The notes below the pieces were generated by a model. It was not told where the DNA came from and did not search any database. It saw nothing but the letters and a program-made list of their open reading frames with translations. The translations under genes were made by a program, and so were the position numbers. Below are positions 51,972 to 61,644 of a stretch of DNA of 64,000 nucleotides, piece by piece (the stretch's first letter is position 1; each line of letters opens with the position of its first letter). The DNA is from Gemmatimonadaceae bacterium (lineage in GTDB: Bacteria > Latescibacterota > UBA2968 > UBA8231): contig JAPOZM010000001.1 in assembly GCA_026706075.1 (NCBI GenBank), forward strand, positions 80,230 through 144,229. Reading direction: 5' to 3'.

Positions 51972-52872
51972 GCGCCTCCGTGCCGGCCTGGGCCTCGTAC
52001 GCCTTGATCAGCGCCTGGGTGCCTTCGTCGGCGCCGCCAAGGCGTTCGACGATGTTGAAGTACTGGTGGGCGATGCTCGTGCCCGGCAGGGCCAGCTTGA
52101 CGTCGTTGGCCGCCTCGAGGACGAGCTTGAGGTCCTTCTGCTGCAACCGCACCATGAACCCGGGATCGAAGTCCCCCTTGAGAATCCGCGGGCCCAGGTT
52201 GGTCATCTGCCAGGAACCGGCGGCGCCGCCGGAGATGGCGTCGAGGACCTTCTGCACGTCCATGTCGGAGGCCGCCGCCAGCATCAGGGCCTCGGCCATG
52301 GCCAGGTTGGTGCAGGCCACGGCGATCTGGTTGCAGGCCTTGGTCGTCTGTCCGGCGCCGCTGCCGCCGATGAGGTTGATGTTCTTTCCCATGGCCTCGA
52401 AGACGGGCAGACAGTCGTCGAAGACGGCCTGCTCGCCCCCCACCATGATCGACAGCGTCCCATTCTGTGCTCCCACGTCGCCGCCGCTCACCGGCGCGTC
52501 GAGCATGTGCACCCCCGACTCCTTCAGGCGGGCGCCTATCTCACGGGTGACACGGGGCGAGATGGTGCTCATGTCGATGACGGTGGCGCCGGGGCGGGCG
52601 CCGTGGACGACGCCGTCCTCGCCGAGGATCACCGCCTCCACGTCGGGCGTGTCGGTGACGATGGTGATGATCACGTCGCTGCCTTCGGCCGCCTCTCTCG
52701 GGGAGGCCGCACGGCTGCCGCCGGCCTCGACCACCTCCTGCACGCCGGGGCGGTCCGAGCGGTTGTAGACCTTCAGCGAATACCCGGCCTTCATGAGATT
52801 CAGAGCCATGGGGGCGCCCATGATTCCGAGGCCGACGAAGCCGATGCGCGTCTCTGCGGGTGTGGCTGGCAT
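51961..52872 (-). CDS. Beta-hydroxyacid dehydrogenase (3-hydroxyisobutyrate / 2-hydroxy-3-oxopropionate type, 303 aa)
   Basis: Family members reversibly oxidise 3-hydroxyisobutyrate, tartronate semialdehyde or succinic semialdehyde derivatives with NAD(P)+. The cofactor motif is RIGFVGLGIMGAPMALNL at the N-terminus, with VYNRS after the second strand; an Arg there favours NADP. DAPVSGGDVGAQNGTLSIMVGG is the substrate-binding signature, and the catalytic lysine is in GQTTKACNQIAVAC. The ATG at 52872 has AGGAG 11 nt upstream; the open frame to 52962 belongs to the ppiD end. The 11-bp overlap with nadK on the downstream side suggests coupling. Exact substrate cannot be told. Confidence 0.88.
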   Translation of the reverse strand: MPATPAETRIGFVGLGIMGAPMALNLMKAGYSLKVYNRSDRPGVQEVVEAGGSRAASPREAAEGSDVIITIVTDTPDVEAVILGEDGVVHGARPGATVIDMSTISPRVTREIGARLKESGVHMLDAPVSGGDVGAQNGTLSIMVGGEQAVFDDCLPVFEAMGKNINLIGGSGAGQTTKACNQIAVACTNLAMAEALMLAAASDMDVQKVLDAISGGAAGSWQMTNLGPRILKGDFDPGFMVRLQQKDLKLVLEAANDVKLALPGTSIAHQYFNIVERLGGADEGTQALIKAYEAQAGTEARAG

Positions 52873-52892
52873 GTCCAAGTGCTCTCCTGGGG

Positions 52893-54710
52893 TCAGAAGT
52901 TCGAGTAGAACTGGTGTCGGTTGTCCTCGATGTCGGCGTTCTCGTAGATCTGCGCGTACCACACCTGCAGCGACTCGGCCCGGCGCGTCTGCAGCAACTC
53001 CGCCTCGACCACGGCCCGCTCCTCCTCGAAGGCGGCCTCGTCGATAGTGGTCTTCTCCGTCAGATGCAGCAGGTAAGCGCCGTTGCCCTGGACCACGATG
53101 TCGCTCACCTGGCCGGCCTCCAGCGCGAAGGCGGCGCCGGCGAACTCGCCGCCCCGGCCGACACCGGGGACGAAGTCCATCCTCGCGAAGGGCCCGCCGG
53201 TGCGGACCTCGAGTCCCGCGGCAGCCACGGCCTCGGCGAACCCCTCCCCTGCCTGCACCGCCTCCCTGACCAGGAGCAGCTTCTCGCCGGCTATCTCGGA
53301 GCGCTTGAGGCGCCGCACCGAGGACTCCAGCTGCGGCCGGACTTCCTCGAGAGGGAGGACGCCCTCAGGCCGGCGACCGGTGAGCTCGGCCACGAAGTAC
53401 CCCGCCTCGGTGCTGCCCACGGGGCTCTGCTCGCCGAGCTCGCTGTCGAAGAGCCGGCCCACGACCCAGCCCGTGCCGCCGCCGGTCACGCCCGGAAGCG
53501 ACCCCCCACGGCCGATCCAGCCGGCCTCGCGGACCTCCAGCCCCTCGCTGAGCGCCGCCTGGCGCAACCCGCCCTCGGCCGCAGCGGCCGCCAGGGCCTC
53601 GGCCCGCTCGAGGATCTCGTCTTCCGTCTGCGGCGAGGCCCGGTGCTTGAGCAGGAGGTGGCGGGCCCGGATCCGCTCCTCCTCCCCGGGTGGGGCGGCA
53701 GGCCGCTCCTCTACCTTGATGAGGTGCCACCCGTACGTGGTCTGCACCGGCTGAGAGACCTCACCCGGGGCCAGGGCAAAGGCCGCCTCCTCGAACTCGG
53801 GTACCATGGAGCCGCGGCCGAAGAGACCGAGGTCGCCGCCGTTCTCCGCGGTGCCCTCGTCGTCCGACATGGCCGACGCCATGTCGCCGAAGTCGGCTCC
53901 CGCCTCGACGATCTCGCGCCGCAGGCGAAGGATCTCCTCGGCCACCTCGGCCGAGTCCGCGTCGCTCGGTTGGCGCGGCATGAGCACGTAGATCACCTGG
54001 ATCTGCTCGGGGTGCAGGAAGTCGGACTCGCGCTCCTCGTACCGGGCCCGCAGATCCTCGTCGGTCACCGTCACGCCTCCGGCCGGGACCGTCGACACCG
54101 GCACGAAGGCGTACTCGACGGTGGCCCTCTCGTTGCGATCCTCGTAGTGCTGGCGAACCTCCTGGGGGGTCACGCGGGCCGTCTCGGCCAGCAACGCCTG
54201 CAGGCGTCGGGCGATCAGCTGCTGGTGGATCATCCGCTCCACCTGGGCGATGAAGGGGCGCTGCTCCCGCACCGTGGCCTCGTCGCTGAAGATCTGCTGG
54301 TAGAGCTCGAGGTCGAACTCGCCGTCGCGCTGGAAGGCGGACAGCTCCCGAACCACGTCCGGCGGCGAGTTCCTCGCGTAGAAGGCGAGCTCCTCGTCGG
54401 TGATCTCGATGCCCAGGCGATGGACCTCCTGGCGCAGCAGGACCTCCGAAACCAGGGCCTGCCAGACCTCGCCCACGAGCTGATCGGTCTCCCCCCCCTC
54501 CTGCCGGCGCAGGCGCGCCGCGTTCTGCAGCGCCTGCTGGAAGAGGCGGTAGGAGACCTGCTCCCCGTTGATGGAGCCCACCACGTCCGTGCCCCGCCCA
54601 GTGGACGTGCCGGAGTAGTCGGCTCCCCATTCCACGACGATCAGTCCTACAAAGGCGAGGATCACGAACCACATGATGATGGCCGTGCGCTCGCGCAGTT
54701 TCGTCATCAT
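52893..54710 (-). CDS. ppiD: PpiD/SurA-type periplasmic folding chaperone (605 aa)
   Basis: Inner-membrane-anchored periplasmic peptidyl-prolyl isomerase. One N-terminal transmembrane helix (IIMWFVILAFVGLIVVEWG) is followed by the SurA_N-like region (VVGSINGEQVSYRLFQQALQN). A well-formed parvulin domain has GDLGLFGRGSMVPEFEEAAF and SQPVQTTYGWHLIKVEER. A second, degenerate domain follows (GRRPEGVLPLEEVRPQLE, GAYLLHLTEK). PpiD proteins assist newly translocated proteins leaving Sec and help outer-membrane biogenesis. It lies 6 bp after dppF in the housekeeping run. Its architecture parallels, but its sequence is distant from, the lipoprotein chaperone at 28724, which lacks a membrane helix. Confidence 0.9.
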   Translation of the reverse strand: MMTKLRERTAIIMWFVILAFVGLIVVEWGADYSGTSTGRGTDVVGSINGEQVSYRLFQQALQNAARLRRQEGGETDQLVGEVWQALVSEVLLRQEVHRLGIEITDEELAFYARNSPPDVVRELSAFQRDGEFDLELYQQIFSDEATVREQRPFIAQVERMIHQQLIARRLQALLAETARVTPQEVRQHYEDRNERATVEYAFVPVSTVPAGGVTVTDEDLRARYEERESDFLHPEQIQVIYVLMPRQPSDADSAEVAEEILRLRREIVEAGADFGDMASAMSDDEGTAENGGDLGLFGRGSMVPEFEEAAFALAPGEVSQPVQTTYGWHLIKVEERPAAPPGEEERIRARHLLLKHRASPQTEDEILERAEALAAAAAEGGLRQAALSEGLEVREAGWIGRGGSLPGVTGGGTGWVVGRLFDSELGEQSPVGSTEAGYFVAELTGRRPEGVLPLEEVRPQLESSVRRLKRSEIAGEKLLLVREAVQAGEGFAEAVAAAGLEVRTGGPFARMDFVPGVGRGGEFAGAAFALEAGQVSDIVVQGNGAYLLHLTEKTTIDEAAFEEERAVVEAELLQTRRAESLQVWYAQIYENADIEDNRHQFYSNF

Positions 54711-54716
54711 TTTGCG

Positions 54717-55739
54717 TCAGCTCTCCTGGTGGGCGCCGGCCCTGGCCGGGCCTGACGCCGGGTCTCTCAACAGGCAGGCCACGCGCCGCCCGTCTCCCGG
54801 GTCGACGAGGCCTGGCAATTCCCGGCGGCAGCGGTCCCGCGCCTCGGGACAACGCGGGTGGAAGGCGCAGCCCACGGGCACGCGGGCGGGGCTGGGGACA
54901 TCGCCGCCCAGCACCACTCGCTGCCGGCGGGCGGCCGGGTCCGGCACCGGCACGGAGGCCATCAGTGCCCGGGTATAGGGATGACTCGGCGAGCCGAACA
55001 ACTGGTCCCTGGTGGCGATCTCCACGATTCGTCCCAAGTACATCACGGCCACGCGGTCGGCGACGTGCCGGATGACGCCGAGGTCGTGAGCGATGAAGAG
55101 GTACGTGAGCCCGAGATCGCGCTGGATGTCCTGAAGCAGATTCACGATCTGCCCCTGCACGGAGACATCGAGAGCGGAGACCGGTTCATCGGCGACCACG
55201 AAGGCCGGGTTCACGGCCAGGGCCCGAGCGATGCCGATCCGTTGCCGCTGCCCGCCGCTGAACTCGTGCGGGTACCGGGAGGCGGCGCCGGCCGGCAGGC
55301 CGACCCTCTCCAGAAGCTCGGCCACCCGTGCGGACATCCGGCCCTCCACGATCCCGTGGATCCGCAGCCCCTCTCCGAGAAGAGTGCGTACCCGCATCCT
55401 CGGATTCAGGGAGCCGTACGGATCCTGGAACACCATCTGCATGTGCCGCCGCAGCGAGCGCAGCTCGCGGCCGTCGAGGTCCGCGAGGTTCCGGCCCTGA
55501 AAGTACGCCGCCCCCGAGGTGGCGTCGAGGAGCCGCAGGATCAGCCGGCCGAGGGTTGTCTTGCCGCAGCCGCTCTCGCCGACGACTCCGAGAGTTTCGC
55601 CGGGCCACACCTGCAGGTTGACGTCCTCCACGGCGCGCACCCAGCCGCGGATGCGCCCCCAGGCCCCGCGGCGGACAGGGAAGTACTTGCCCAGGCCGCG
55701 GGTCTCGACGATGGGCGTCACGGCCTCAGACGGAGGCAT
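54717..55739 (-). CDS. dppF: Oligopeptide/dipeptide ABC transporter ATP-binding protein, DppF/OppF type (340 aa)
   Basis: ATPase subunit of a peptide- or nickel-type importer. Walker [15 protein letters not shown]-loop [13 protein letters not shown], signature [15 protein letters not shown] and Walker [13 protein letters not shown] are all intact, and the C-terminal oligo_HPY domain has [16 protein letters not shown] and the Cys-rich [14 protein letters not shown], which may bind an Fe-S cluster as in DppD/DppF. It overlaps dppD by 14 bp in another frame. No permease (DppB/C) or binding protein is in this window, so the transporter must be completed elsewhere. Confidence 0.88.
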   Translation of the reverse strand: MPPSEAVTPIVETRGLGKYFPVRRGAWGRIRGWVRAVEDVNLQVWPGETLGVVGESGCGKTTLGRLILRLLDATSGAAYFQGRNLADLDGRELRSLRRHMQMVFQDPYGSLNPRMRVRTLLGEGLRIHGIVEGRMSARVAELLERVGLPAGAASRYPHEFSGGQRQRIGIARALAVNPAFVVADEPVSALDVSVQGQIVNLLQDIQRDLGLTYLFIAHDLGVIRHVADRVAVMYLGRIVEIATRDQLFGSPSHPYTRALMASVPVPDPAARRQRVVLGGDVPSPARVPVGCAFHPRCPEARDRCRRELPGLVDPGDGRRVACLLRDPASGPARAGAHQES

Positions 55740-56739
55740 CCCATCTCCAGCAGGCGGCGCCGTGGCCCGGGCCGACTTCCTCCAGGGACGGGGACTCGCC
55801 GCGACAGCGGTCCTCCGCCAGTGGGCACCGGGGGTGGAAGCGGCAGCCCGAGGGCAAACCCGTGGCCTCGGGGACGCGGCCGGGGATGACCTCCAGGCGG
55901 TTCAAGGGACCCTCGAGCCGCGGGACCGAGCGCAGCAGCCCCCTCGTGTAGGGATGGCGGGGGTCGGCGAAGAGCCGCGCCGTCTCCGCCGTCTCCACGA
56001 TGCGCCCCGCGTACATCACCGCCACCCTGTCGGCGGCCTCGGCCACGACGCCGAGATCGTGGGTGATGAGCAGGACGGCCATGTGGAACTCGGCCTGCAG
56101 CCGTTGCAGCAGGTCCAGAATCTGGGCCTGGGTGGTCACGTCGAGGGCCGTGGTCGGCTCGTCGGCGATGAGCACGTCGGGGGCGCAGGACAGGGCCATG
56201 GCGATCATGACCCGCTGCCGCATTCCGCCGCTGAGCTGGTGCGGGTACTCGTCGACGCGCTGCTCCGGAGCCGGGATGCCGACCCTCTGCATCATGTCGA
56301 CGGCCCGCTCCCGCGCCTCCTGCCGGCCCGCGTCCCGGTGCCGGCGGATGGCCTCGGCAATCTGGTCGCCGCAGGTCAGGACCGGATTGAGGCTGGTCAT
56401 GGGCTCCTGGAAGATCATGGCGATTTCGTTACCCCGGACGCCGCGCATCTCCTCCTCCTCCAGGTCGAGGAGATCGCGCCCCCGGAGCCGGATCCGGCCC
56501 CCCTCGATCCGGACCGGAGAGGAGACCAGCCGCAGTACGGACAGGGCGGCGAGGCTCTTGCCGCAGCCGCTCTCTCCCACCAGCCCCAGGGTCTCGCCCC
56601 GGCGGAGGTGAAAGGAGAGTCCGTCGACGGCGCGTCCGACCCCGCTCCGGGTGTGGAACCAGGTGCGCAGATCGCGCACCTCGAGGACCGGCTCTTCGCC
56701 TGCCGCCGGGCCCGGGGGCGAAGGGGGCACGGCCGTCAC
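55726..56739 (-). CDS. dppD: Oligopeptide/dipeptide ABC transporter ATP-binding protein, DppD/OppD type (337 aa)
   Basis: Partner of the preceding ATPase. Walker [14 protein letters not shown]-loop [13 protein letters not shown], signature [15 protein letters not shown] and Walker [14 protein letters not shown] are present, as is the oligo_HPY C-terminus [14 protein letters not shown] with [15 protein letters not shown] chose GTG 56739, which overlaps the lplA stop (GTGA); the longer upstream frame runs through lplA in another phase and is not coding. The two ATPases form a heterodimer in peptide importers. Confidence 0.88.
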   Translation of the reverse strand: MTAVPPSPPGPAAGEEPVLEVRDLRTWFHTRSGVGRAVDGLSFHLRRGETLGLVGESGCGKSLAALSVLRLVSSPVRIEGGRIRLRGRDLLDLEEEEMRGVRGNEIAMIFQEPMTSLNPVLTCGDQIAEAIRRHRDAGRQEARERAVDMMQRVGIPAPEQRVDEYPHQLSGGMRQRVMIAMALSCAPDVLIADEPTTALDVTTQAQILDLLQRLQAEFHMAVLLITHDLGVVAEAADRVAVMYAGRIVETAETARLFADPRHPYTRGLLRSVPRLEGPLNRLEVIPGRVPEATGLPSGCRFHPRCPLAEDRCRGESPSLEEVGPGHGAACWRWDASV

Positions 56740-57548
56740 CGGGAGAGTGGGGCGGCGTCTGTAGCCCGCAGTGCGTGGCCCTCCGTGGCGTACGTCTCCC
56801 GGGCCAGGACCTCGGCCCGCCGCCGCTCCGCGGGGGTCAGCGGGGCCTCGCGAACCGGCAGCCCGAGGACGTGACCGAAGCCTGTCGCCAGGCAGCCCAC
56901 GAGACGGTCTCTGTCCAGAGGCTCCCCGGCGCACTCGGCCAGGTGAGTGCTCGCAGCCTCCAGAGACGGATCCCCCTGCCGAGGAGCCGGGATCAGCTCC
57001 GCCAGGCGCAGGTGCTCGGGCCCGGCCAGCAGGGAACCGTGCTGCAGCAGCGCCCCCCGCGTCCGGCGCTGGGCGCTGCCCACCAGCTTTCGGCCGCCGC
57101 TGGTCAACTCCCAGCGCGAGGCGCTGGCGAAGCAGGCCCCGTGCCGGGCGCCGGGACGCCCCCCGGGAGCCAACTCGACGTCGACCCCGCCGCGCCGCAG
57201 GCCCTCGGCCAGACACTCCCCGAGGATGCGGCACGCCTCCGGCAGGGGATGGGCCGCGGGGCCCTCGCCCTCGGCGCAGTGAAAGCTGTAGGTGATCTCG
57301 TTCCAGTGCAGGACCGCCCGCCCCCCCGTGGGGCGGCGAACGATGTCGATGCCGAGGTCCCGGCAACGGTCGACATCGACGGCCTCCCGGGCGCGCTGGC
57401 CCAAGCCGAGACTGACCGCCGGGGGGCTCCACCCGTAGGTGCGCAGGATCGGGCCGCCGCCGCCGCGGGCGGCGTCGAGGAGGACGTCGTCGACGGCCAT
57501 GTTGAGCGCCCCCGGCAGCGCCCCCGTGTCCAGGAAGCGCATGGACAT
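56736..57548 (-). CDS. lplA: Lipoate-protein ligase A family protein (270 aa)
   Basis: Cofactor-transferase fold that attaches lipoate or octanoate to lipoyl domains. The signature [19 protein letters not shown] holds the adenylate-binding loop and the GGRAV turn, and [13 protein letters not shown] holds the catalytic-site lysine. [11 protein letters not shown] is the conserved N-terminal helix. It lacks the C-terminal accessory domain of E. coli LplA, so it could be a LipM-like octanoyltransferase or need a separate partner. The ATG overlaps the rnc stop (TGATG), and the stop overlaps the dppD start. In the fab cluster it fits with supply of octanoyl-ACP-derived lipoate. Confidence 0.85.
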   Translation of the reverse strand: MSMRFLDTGALPGALNMAVDDVLLDAARGGGGPILRTYGWSPPAVSLGLGQRAREAVDVDRCRDLGIDIVRRPTGGRAVLHWNEITYSFHCAEGEGPAAHPLPEACRILGECLAEGLRRGGVDVELAPGGRPGARHGACFASASRWELTSGGRKLVGSAQRRTRGALLQHGSLLAGPEHLRLAELIPAPRQGDPSLEAASTHLAECAGEPLDRDRLVGCLATGFGHVLGLPVREAPLTPAERRRAEVLARETYATEGHALRATDAAPLSR

Positions 57549-58330
57549 CAGATCTCCCCGAGGCTCTGCAGCGCGTCCCTGGCGGCCATCTGCTGGGCCT
57601 CCTTCTTGGAGCGCCCCTGCCCCCGGCCGATGGTCTGGCCGGTGACGCTCACATCGACGCTGAAGACCTTGTCGTGGTCCGGACCGCGCTCGCCCTGCAC
57701 CTGGTACCGGGGGTGGCCTTCTCCCTGGCCCTGCACATGCTCGAGGAGCTTGCTCTTGAAGTTGACGAAGTCCTCCCCGTCCACCAGCCCTTCCATGTCG
57801 TGGAGGACGACGGCCTCGACGAAGCGGCGCGCCGGCCGCAGCCCCCCGTCGAGGTAGAGGGCGCCGATGACGGCCTCGAAGGCGTCGCTGAGGATCGAGT
57901 CCTGGTCGGCGCCGCCGGCGGCTCTCTCCTCGGGACTGAGCAGAATGTGGCCGCCCAGGTCCATCGCTCGCGCCCGGCGAGCCAGGAGAGCGCGGCTCAC
58001 GGCCAGGGATTTCATCTGTGTCAGGTCTCCCTCACGCCGGTCGCGGTAACGGCGGAACAGGTGGTCCGCCACCACGAGGTCGAGGACGGCGTCGCCGAGG
58101 TACTCCAGGCGCTCGTTGGAATCGACCCTGTCGCACTGGTTGGCGTACACGTAGGAGCGGTGCTTGAGGGCGTGGGCAAGGAGGCGGGGATCGCGGAACC
58201 GGTACCCGAGCCGTCTCTCGAGGGCCCGGAGCCGTGGCCGCGGCACCTCGGCCGCCGACGGCCTCAGGCCGAGCCGGGCGAGAGCGGTGCGAATCCAACC
58301 CATCCGCGGGCGGGGAGGATCCGTCGGCAA
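57548..58330 (-). CDS. rnc: Ribonuclease III (260 aa)
   Basis: RNase III cuts double-stranded RNA in rRNA maturation and mRNA turnover. The catalytic signature [20 protein letters not shown] (about 72-91) contains the acidic metal ligands; [15 protein letters not shown] holds the second Asp/Glu pair. The C-terminal dsRNA-binding domain (about 180-260) has [13 protein letters not shown] and [20 protein letters not shown]. The TTG start at 58330 has GAGG 7 nt upstream; ATG 58303 is an alternative that would drop nine residues. It sits immediately after fabF, the usual acpP-fabF-rnc order of many bacteria. Confidence 0.96.
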   Translation of the reverse strand: MPTDPPRPRMGWIRTALARLGLRPSAAEVPRPRLRALERRLGYRFRDPRLLAHALKHRSYVYANQCDRVDSNERLEYLGDAVLDLVVADHLFRRYRDRREGDLTQMKSLAVSRALLARRARAMDLGGHILLSPEERAAGGADQDSILSDAFEAVIGALYLDGGLRPARRFVEAVVLHDMEGLVDGEDFVNFKSKLLEHVQGQGEGHPRYQVQGERGPDHDKVFSVDVSVTGQTIGRGQGRSKKEAQQMAARDALQSLGEI

Positions 58331-58339
58331 GGCGGATCC

Positions 58340-59587
58340 TCAGGCAGCGCGGGTGAAGACGAGGGCGGCGTTGTGGCCGCCGAAACCGAAGGAGTTGTTC
58401 ATCACGCCGTCGACCTGCACCTCTCGGGCCTCGTTGGCCACGTAGTCGAGATCGCAGGCCGGGTCGGGAGTCTCGTAGTTGATCGTCGGTGGCAGCACTC
58501 CGTGCTTGAGGGCGAGCAGGCAGGCGATGCTCTCGACGGCGCCCGCGGCGCCGAGGAGATGCCCGGTCATCGACTTGGTGGAGCTTACGGCCAGCCCCTG
58601 CGCCCGGTCGCCGAAAACGCCTTTCAGCGCCGCCGTCTCCTGCGGGTCACCGACCACGGTCGAGGTGCCGTGGGCGTTGACGTATCCGATCGCCCCCGGG
58701 TCGAGACGCGCGTCCTCCAAGGCCAGGCGCATCGCCCGGGCGCCGCCCTCTCCCTGGGGAGCCATGTCGGTGATGTGGTAGGCGTCGGCGGTGAATCCGA
58801 GTCCGCGGAACTCGCCATAGATGTCGGCGCCCCGGCGGCGGGCATGCTCGTACTCCTCCAGAACCAGGGCCCCCGCCCCCTCGCCGAGGACGAAGCCGGC
58901 ACGGTCGGCGTCGAAGGGCCGGCTCGCCCGCCGCGGCTCGTCGTTGCGCACGGACAGGGCCCGGGCGGCGGCGAAGCCGGCCACGGACAGAGGCGTGACG
59001 GCGGCCTCGGTGCCGCCGGTGACCATGACATCGGCGTCGCCGTACTGGATCTTGCGCCCCGCCTCGCCGATGGCGTGGGCCGCCGAGGCACAGGCCGACA
59101 CGGTGGTGTAGTTGGGGCCTCGGGCGCCGAGCTTGATGGAGATCATCCCCGCCGACATGTCGCTGATGATCATGGGGACGAAGAACGGGCTCAGGCGCCC
59201 CGGCCCGCGCTCGCTGAGCACGGAGTGCTGGTCCTCGAGGGTAGCGATGCCGCCGATGCCGGAGCCGAAGATGACGCCTACGCGCTCGGACCGGAGGCGG
59301 TCCATGTCGAGGCCGGCGTCGGCGAAGGCCTGGGTGGCCGCATGCACGCCGTACTGGACGAAGGCGTCGTTGCGGCGAACCTCCTTGCGGTCGAGGCAGG
59401 ACTCGGGGTCGAAGCCCTTGACCTCCCCCGCGATGGTGACCTTCTGGCCGGTGGTGTCGAAGCGGGTAATGGGCCCGATGCCGGAGCGGCCGTTGGTGAG
59501 GGCGTCCCAGTAGGCGACGGGATCGTTGCCGTTCGGGGCCAGCACCCCGAGACCGGTGACCACCACTCTCCGCCGCGCCACGACCAC
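58340..59587 (-). CDS. fabF: Beta-ketoacyl-ACP synthase II FabF (415 aa)
   Basis: FabF extends acyl-ACP by condensation with malonyl-ACP. Catalytic Cys166 is in TTVSACASAAHAIG, and the two catalytic histidines are in YVNAHGTSTVVGD and NNSFGFGGHNAALVF. N-terminal VVVTGLGVLAPNG and length are standard, and it has KSMTGHLLGAAGA before the second His. GTG start 5 bp after the acpP stop. It belongs to the acpP-fabF-rnc transcript driven by the promoter at 59895-59923. Confidence 0.97.
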   Translation of the reverse strand: MVVARRRVVVTGLGVLAPNGNDPVAYWDALTNGRSGIGPITRFDTTGQKVTIAGEVKGFDPESCLDRKEVRRNDAFVQYGVHAATQAFADAGLDMDRLRSERVGVIFGSGIGGIATLEDQHSVLSERGPGRLSPFFVPMIISDMSAGMISIKLGARGPNYTTVSACASAAHAIGEAGRKIQYGDADVMVTGGTEAAVTPLSVAGFAAARALSVRNDEPRRASRPFDADRAGFVLGEGAGALVLEEYEHARRRGADIYGEFRGLGFTADAYHITDMAPQGEGGARAMRLALEDARLDPGAIGYVNAHGTSTVVGDPQETAALKGVFGDRAQGLAVSSTKSMTGHLLGAAGAVESIACLLALKHGVLPPTINYETPDPACDLDYVANEAREVQVDGVMNNSFGFGGHNAALVFTRAA

Positions 59588-59591
59588 CGCC

Positions 59592-59831
59592 TCAGGCCTT
59601 GGCGTTCTCTTCGAGGTACTGAATGGCGTCGGTTACGGAAACGATCTTCTCGGCGTCCTCGTCGGGGATATCGAGGCCGAACTCCTCCTCGAAGGCCATG
59701 ACCAGCTCGACGGTGTCCAGCGAGTCGGCGCCGAGGTCGTCGATGAAGGACGCCTCCCTGGTCACCTGTTCGGCATTGACGCCGAGCTGTTCGACGATCA
59801 GGTCGCGTACCCGCTCTTCGATGGTTGGCAT
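59592..59831 (-). CDS. acpP: Acyl carrier protein (79 aa)
   Basis: AcpP carries growing fatty acids on a 4'-phosphopantetheine arm. Ser37 in [21 protein letters not shown] is the attachment site. It is highly acidic with the typical four-helix length of 79. The ATG at 59831 has AGGAGGAG, one of the strongest ribosome-binding sites in the window, in keeping with an abundant protein. Confidence 0.98.
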   Translation of the reverse strand: MPTIEERVRDLIVEQLGVNAEQVTREASFIDDLGADSLDTVELVMAFEEEFGLDIPDEDAEKIVSVTDAIQYLEENAKA

Positions 59832-59894
59832 GCAGGTCTCCTCCTTGTGCGCTTGCCGAATCGGGGGTGGGCAACGTTACCCGGGGGGTTCACC

Positions 59895-59923
59895 TATATA
59901 TGCAGGGTCCTGAGGCGGCGCAA
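59895..59923 (-). promoter_or_regulatory. Promoter of acpP-fabF-rnc
   Basis: Minus strand: TTGCGC (59923-59918), 17 bp, TATATA (59900-59895), followed by about 60 nt to the acpP start. Confidence 0.8.
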
Positions 59924-59924
59924 C

Positions 59925-59941
59925 CGGGATCCTGGATCCCG
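59925..59941. promoter_or_regulatory. Perfect 17-bp palindrome abutting the acpP -35, candidate operator
   Basis: CGGGATCCTGGATCCCG is an 8-bp perfect inverted repeat around a single central T, ending 1 bp from the -35 of the acpP promoter and lying 10 bp after the fabG stop. A 1-nt centre is too short for a good RNA hairpin and no T-tract follows, so a dimeric repressor site is more likely than a terminator. Its 8+1+8 layout is like that of FapR sites, but the sequence is not the FapR consensus. Confidence 0.5.
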
Positions 59942-59951
59942 CGCCGCCCGG

Positions 59952-60698
59952 CTACATCGTCATGCCGCCGTCGACGGCCAGCACCTGCCCGGTGATGTAG
60001 GCGGCCCGTTGGGAAGCGAGGAAAGCCACGGCGTCGGCCACCTCCTCCGGTGTGCCCGTCCGGGCCAGGGGCACGTGGGCCATCAGGTGCTCCACGGCCT
60101 CCTCCGGGAGCTCGGCCGTCATTCCCGTATCCGGCACGTACCCAGGGGCGACGACGTTGACGGTGACGCCGCGCGAGGCCATCTCGCGGGCCAGGCTCTT
60201 GGTGAAGCCGATCAGTCCGGCCTTCGAGGCCGAGTAGTTGGCCTGGCCGGCGTTGCCCACGATGCCCGCCACGGAGGAGATGGAGATGATCCGCCCCTCC
60301 CGGGCGCGCATCATCGGCCGGGCCGCCGCCTTGGTGCAGTGAAAGGCGCCCTTGAGATTGGTGGCCAGCACCGCGTCCCAGTCCTCCTCCTTCATGCGCA
60401 GCAGGAGGTTGTCGCGCCGGATGCCGGCGTTGTTGACGAGGATGTGGATGCCCCCCAGCTCGGAGATCGTCCGTTTCACGGTCTCCGCTGCCTGGCCGGC
60501 GTCGGAGACGTCCGCCGTGCATGCAAGGGACGGCACCCCCAGGGAGGCGATCTCGGCGGCCGTGGACTCCGCCGCCGACTCCGTGCGAGCGCAGACGGCC
60601 ACGGCCGCGCCCTCCGCCGCCAGGCGCAGGGCGATCGCCCGCCCGATGCCGCGGGATCCGCCGGTGACCAGGGCTGCCTTGCCGTCGAGATCTGCCAT
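59952..60698 (-). CDS. fabG: 3-Oxoacyl-ACP reductase FabG (248 aa)
   Basis: NADPH-dependent SDR that reduces 3-ketoacyl-ACP. The cofactor loop is VTGGSRGIGRAIALRLA, NNAGIRRDNLLLRMKEEDW is the FabG-specific segment, and the catalytic triad appears as SSVAGIVGNAGQANYSASKAG. It ends DGGMTM, as most FabG proteins do. ATG 60698 has GAGGGAG upstream; an in-frame start at 60725 is less well placed. It lies 19 bp after fabD. Confidence 0.95.
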   Translation of the reverse strand: MADLDGKAALVTGGSRGIGRAIALRLAAEGAAVAVCARTESAAESTAAEIASLGVPSLACTADVSDAGQAAETVKRTISELGGIHILVNNAGIRRDNLLLRMKEEDWDAVLATNLKGAFHCTKAAARPMMRAREGRIISISSVAGIVGNAGQANYSASKAGLIGFTKSLAREMASRGVTVNVVAPGYVPDTGMTAELPEEAVEHLMAHVPLARTGTPEEVADAVAFLASQRAAYITGQVLAVDGGMTM

Positions 60699-60717
60699 CG
60701 CTCTCCCTCGTGAGAAT

Positions 60718-61644
60718 TCAGACACCGGTTTCGAGACCGCTCATCTCCTCGGCGGTGCCCGCGGTCTCCACCCTCAGGTCGCGGAGGATGCGTCGGCTCA
60801 GACCCTTCAGCACGCTGCCGGGACCGACCTCGTAGGCCCGCTCCACCCCCATGGCGGAGAGGGCCCGCACCGACTCCGTCCAGCGCACGGGAGCCGTCAT
60901 CTGCTCGAAGAGGAGGCGCCGCAGGGCGCTGGGATCGGTCTCGGGCGCAGCGGTCACGTTGGTCACCACGGGCACGGAGGGGGGGCTGAACCGGGTCGCC
61001 GCCAGCCGCGGCGCCAGGCCTTCGGCCGCCGACGCCATGAGAGGGGAGTGAAAGGCTCCGCTCACGGGCAGCTCGACAACCCTCCTGGCGCCGGCCGCCT
61101 CGGCGGCGGCCATGGCCCTCTCCACCGCGCCCGATTCACCGGACAGGACCACCTGGCCCGGGGAGTTGTAGTTCGCGGGCACCACCTCGGGACCGATCTC
61201 CTCGCAGAGCCCCGCCACGATGTCGTCTTCGAGGCCGATGACGGCCGCCATCTTCCCCGGCCGCTCTCCGCCGGCGGCCTGCATCAGGCGCCCCCGCTCC
61301 CGCACCAGGGACAGGCCCTCGGGGAAGTCGAGCACCCCGGCGGCGGTGAGGGCCGAGTACTCCCCGAGGCTGTGGCCCGCCACCGCGTCCGGGCGAAGGC
61401 CGCGTTCCGCCAGCAGGCGGGCCACGGCGACGCTGTGCACGTACACCGCCGGCTGGGTGATCTCGGTCTGGCTGAGACGCTCCATGGGTCCCTCGAAGCA
61501 GACCCGCGACAGGTCGAATCCGATTATCCCGTCGGCCTCCTCGAAGGTCTCCCGGACCATGGGATGGCGCTCCCGGAGATCGGCCCCCATGCCGACGAAC
61601 TGGGAGGCCTGGCCGGGAAAGAGAAAGGCGGTCCCGGCGCTCAC
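60718..61644 (-). CDS. fabD: Malonyl-CoA:ACP transacylase FabD (308 aa)
   Basis: FabD loads malonyl onto ACP. N-terminal FLFPGQASQFVGMG, the nucleophile Ser92 in AGHSLGEYSAL, the Arg-bearing LVRERGRLMQ and the catalytic His in SGAFHSPLM are all present. The GTG start overlaps the fabH stop by GTGA, so the two are co-translated. Confidence 0.96.
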   Translation of the reverse strand: MSAGTAFLFPGQASQFVGMGADLRERHPMVRETFEEADGIIGFDLSRVCFEGPMERLSQTEITQPAVYVHSVAVARLLAERGLRPDAVAGHSLGEYSALTAAGVLDFPEGLSLVRERGRLMQAAGGERPGKMAAVIGLEDDIVAGLCEEIGPEVVPANYNSPGQVVLSGESGAVERAMAAAEAAGARRVVELPVSGAFHSPLMASAAEGLAPRLAATRFSPPSVPVVTNVTAAPETDPSALRRLLFEQMTAPVRWTESVRALSAMGVERAYEVGPGSVLKGLSRRILRDLRVETAGTAEEMSGLETGV

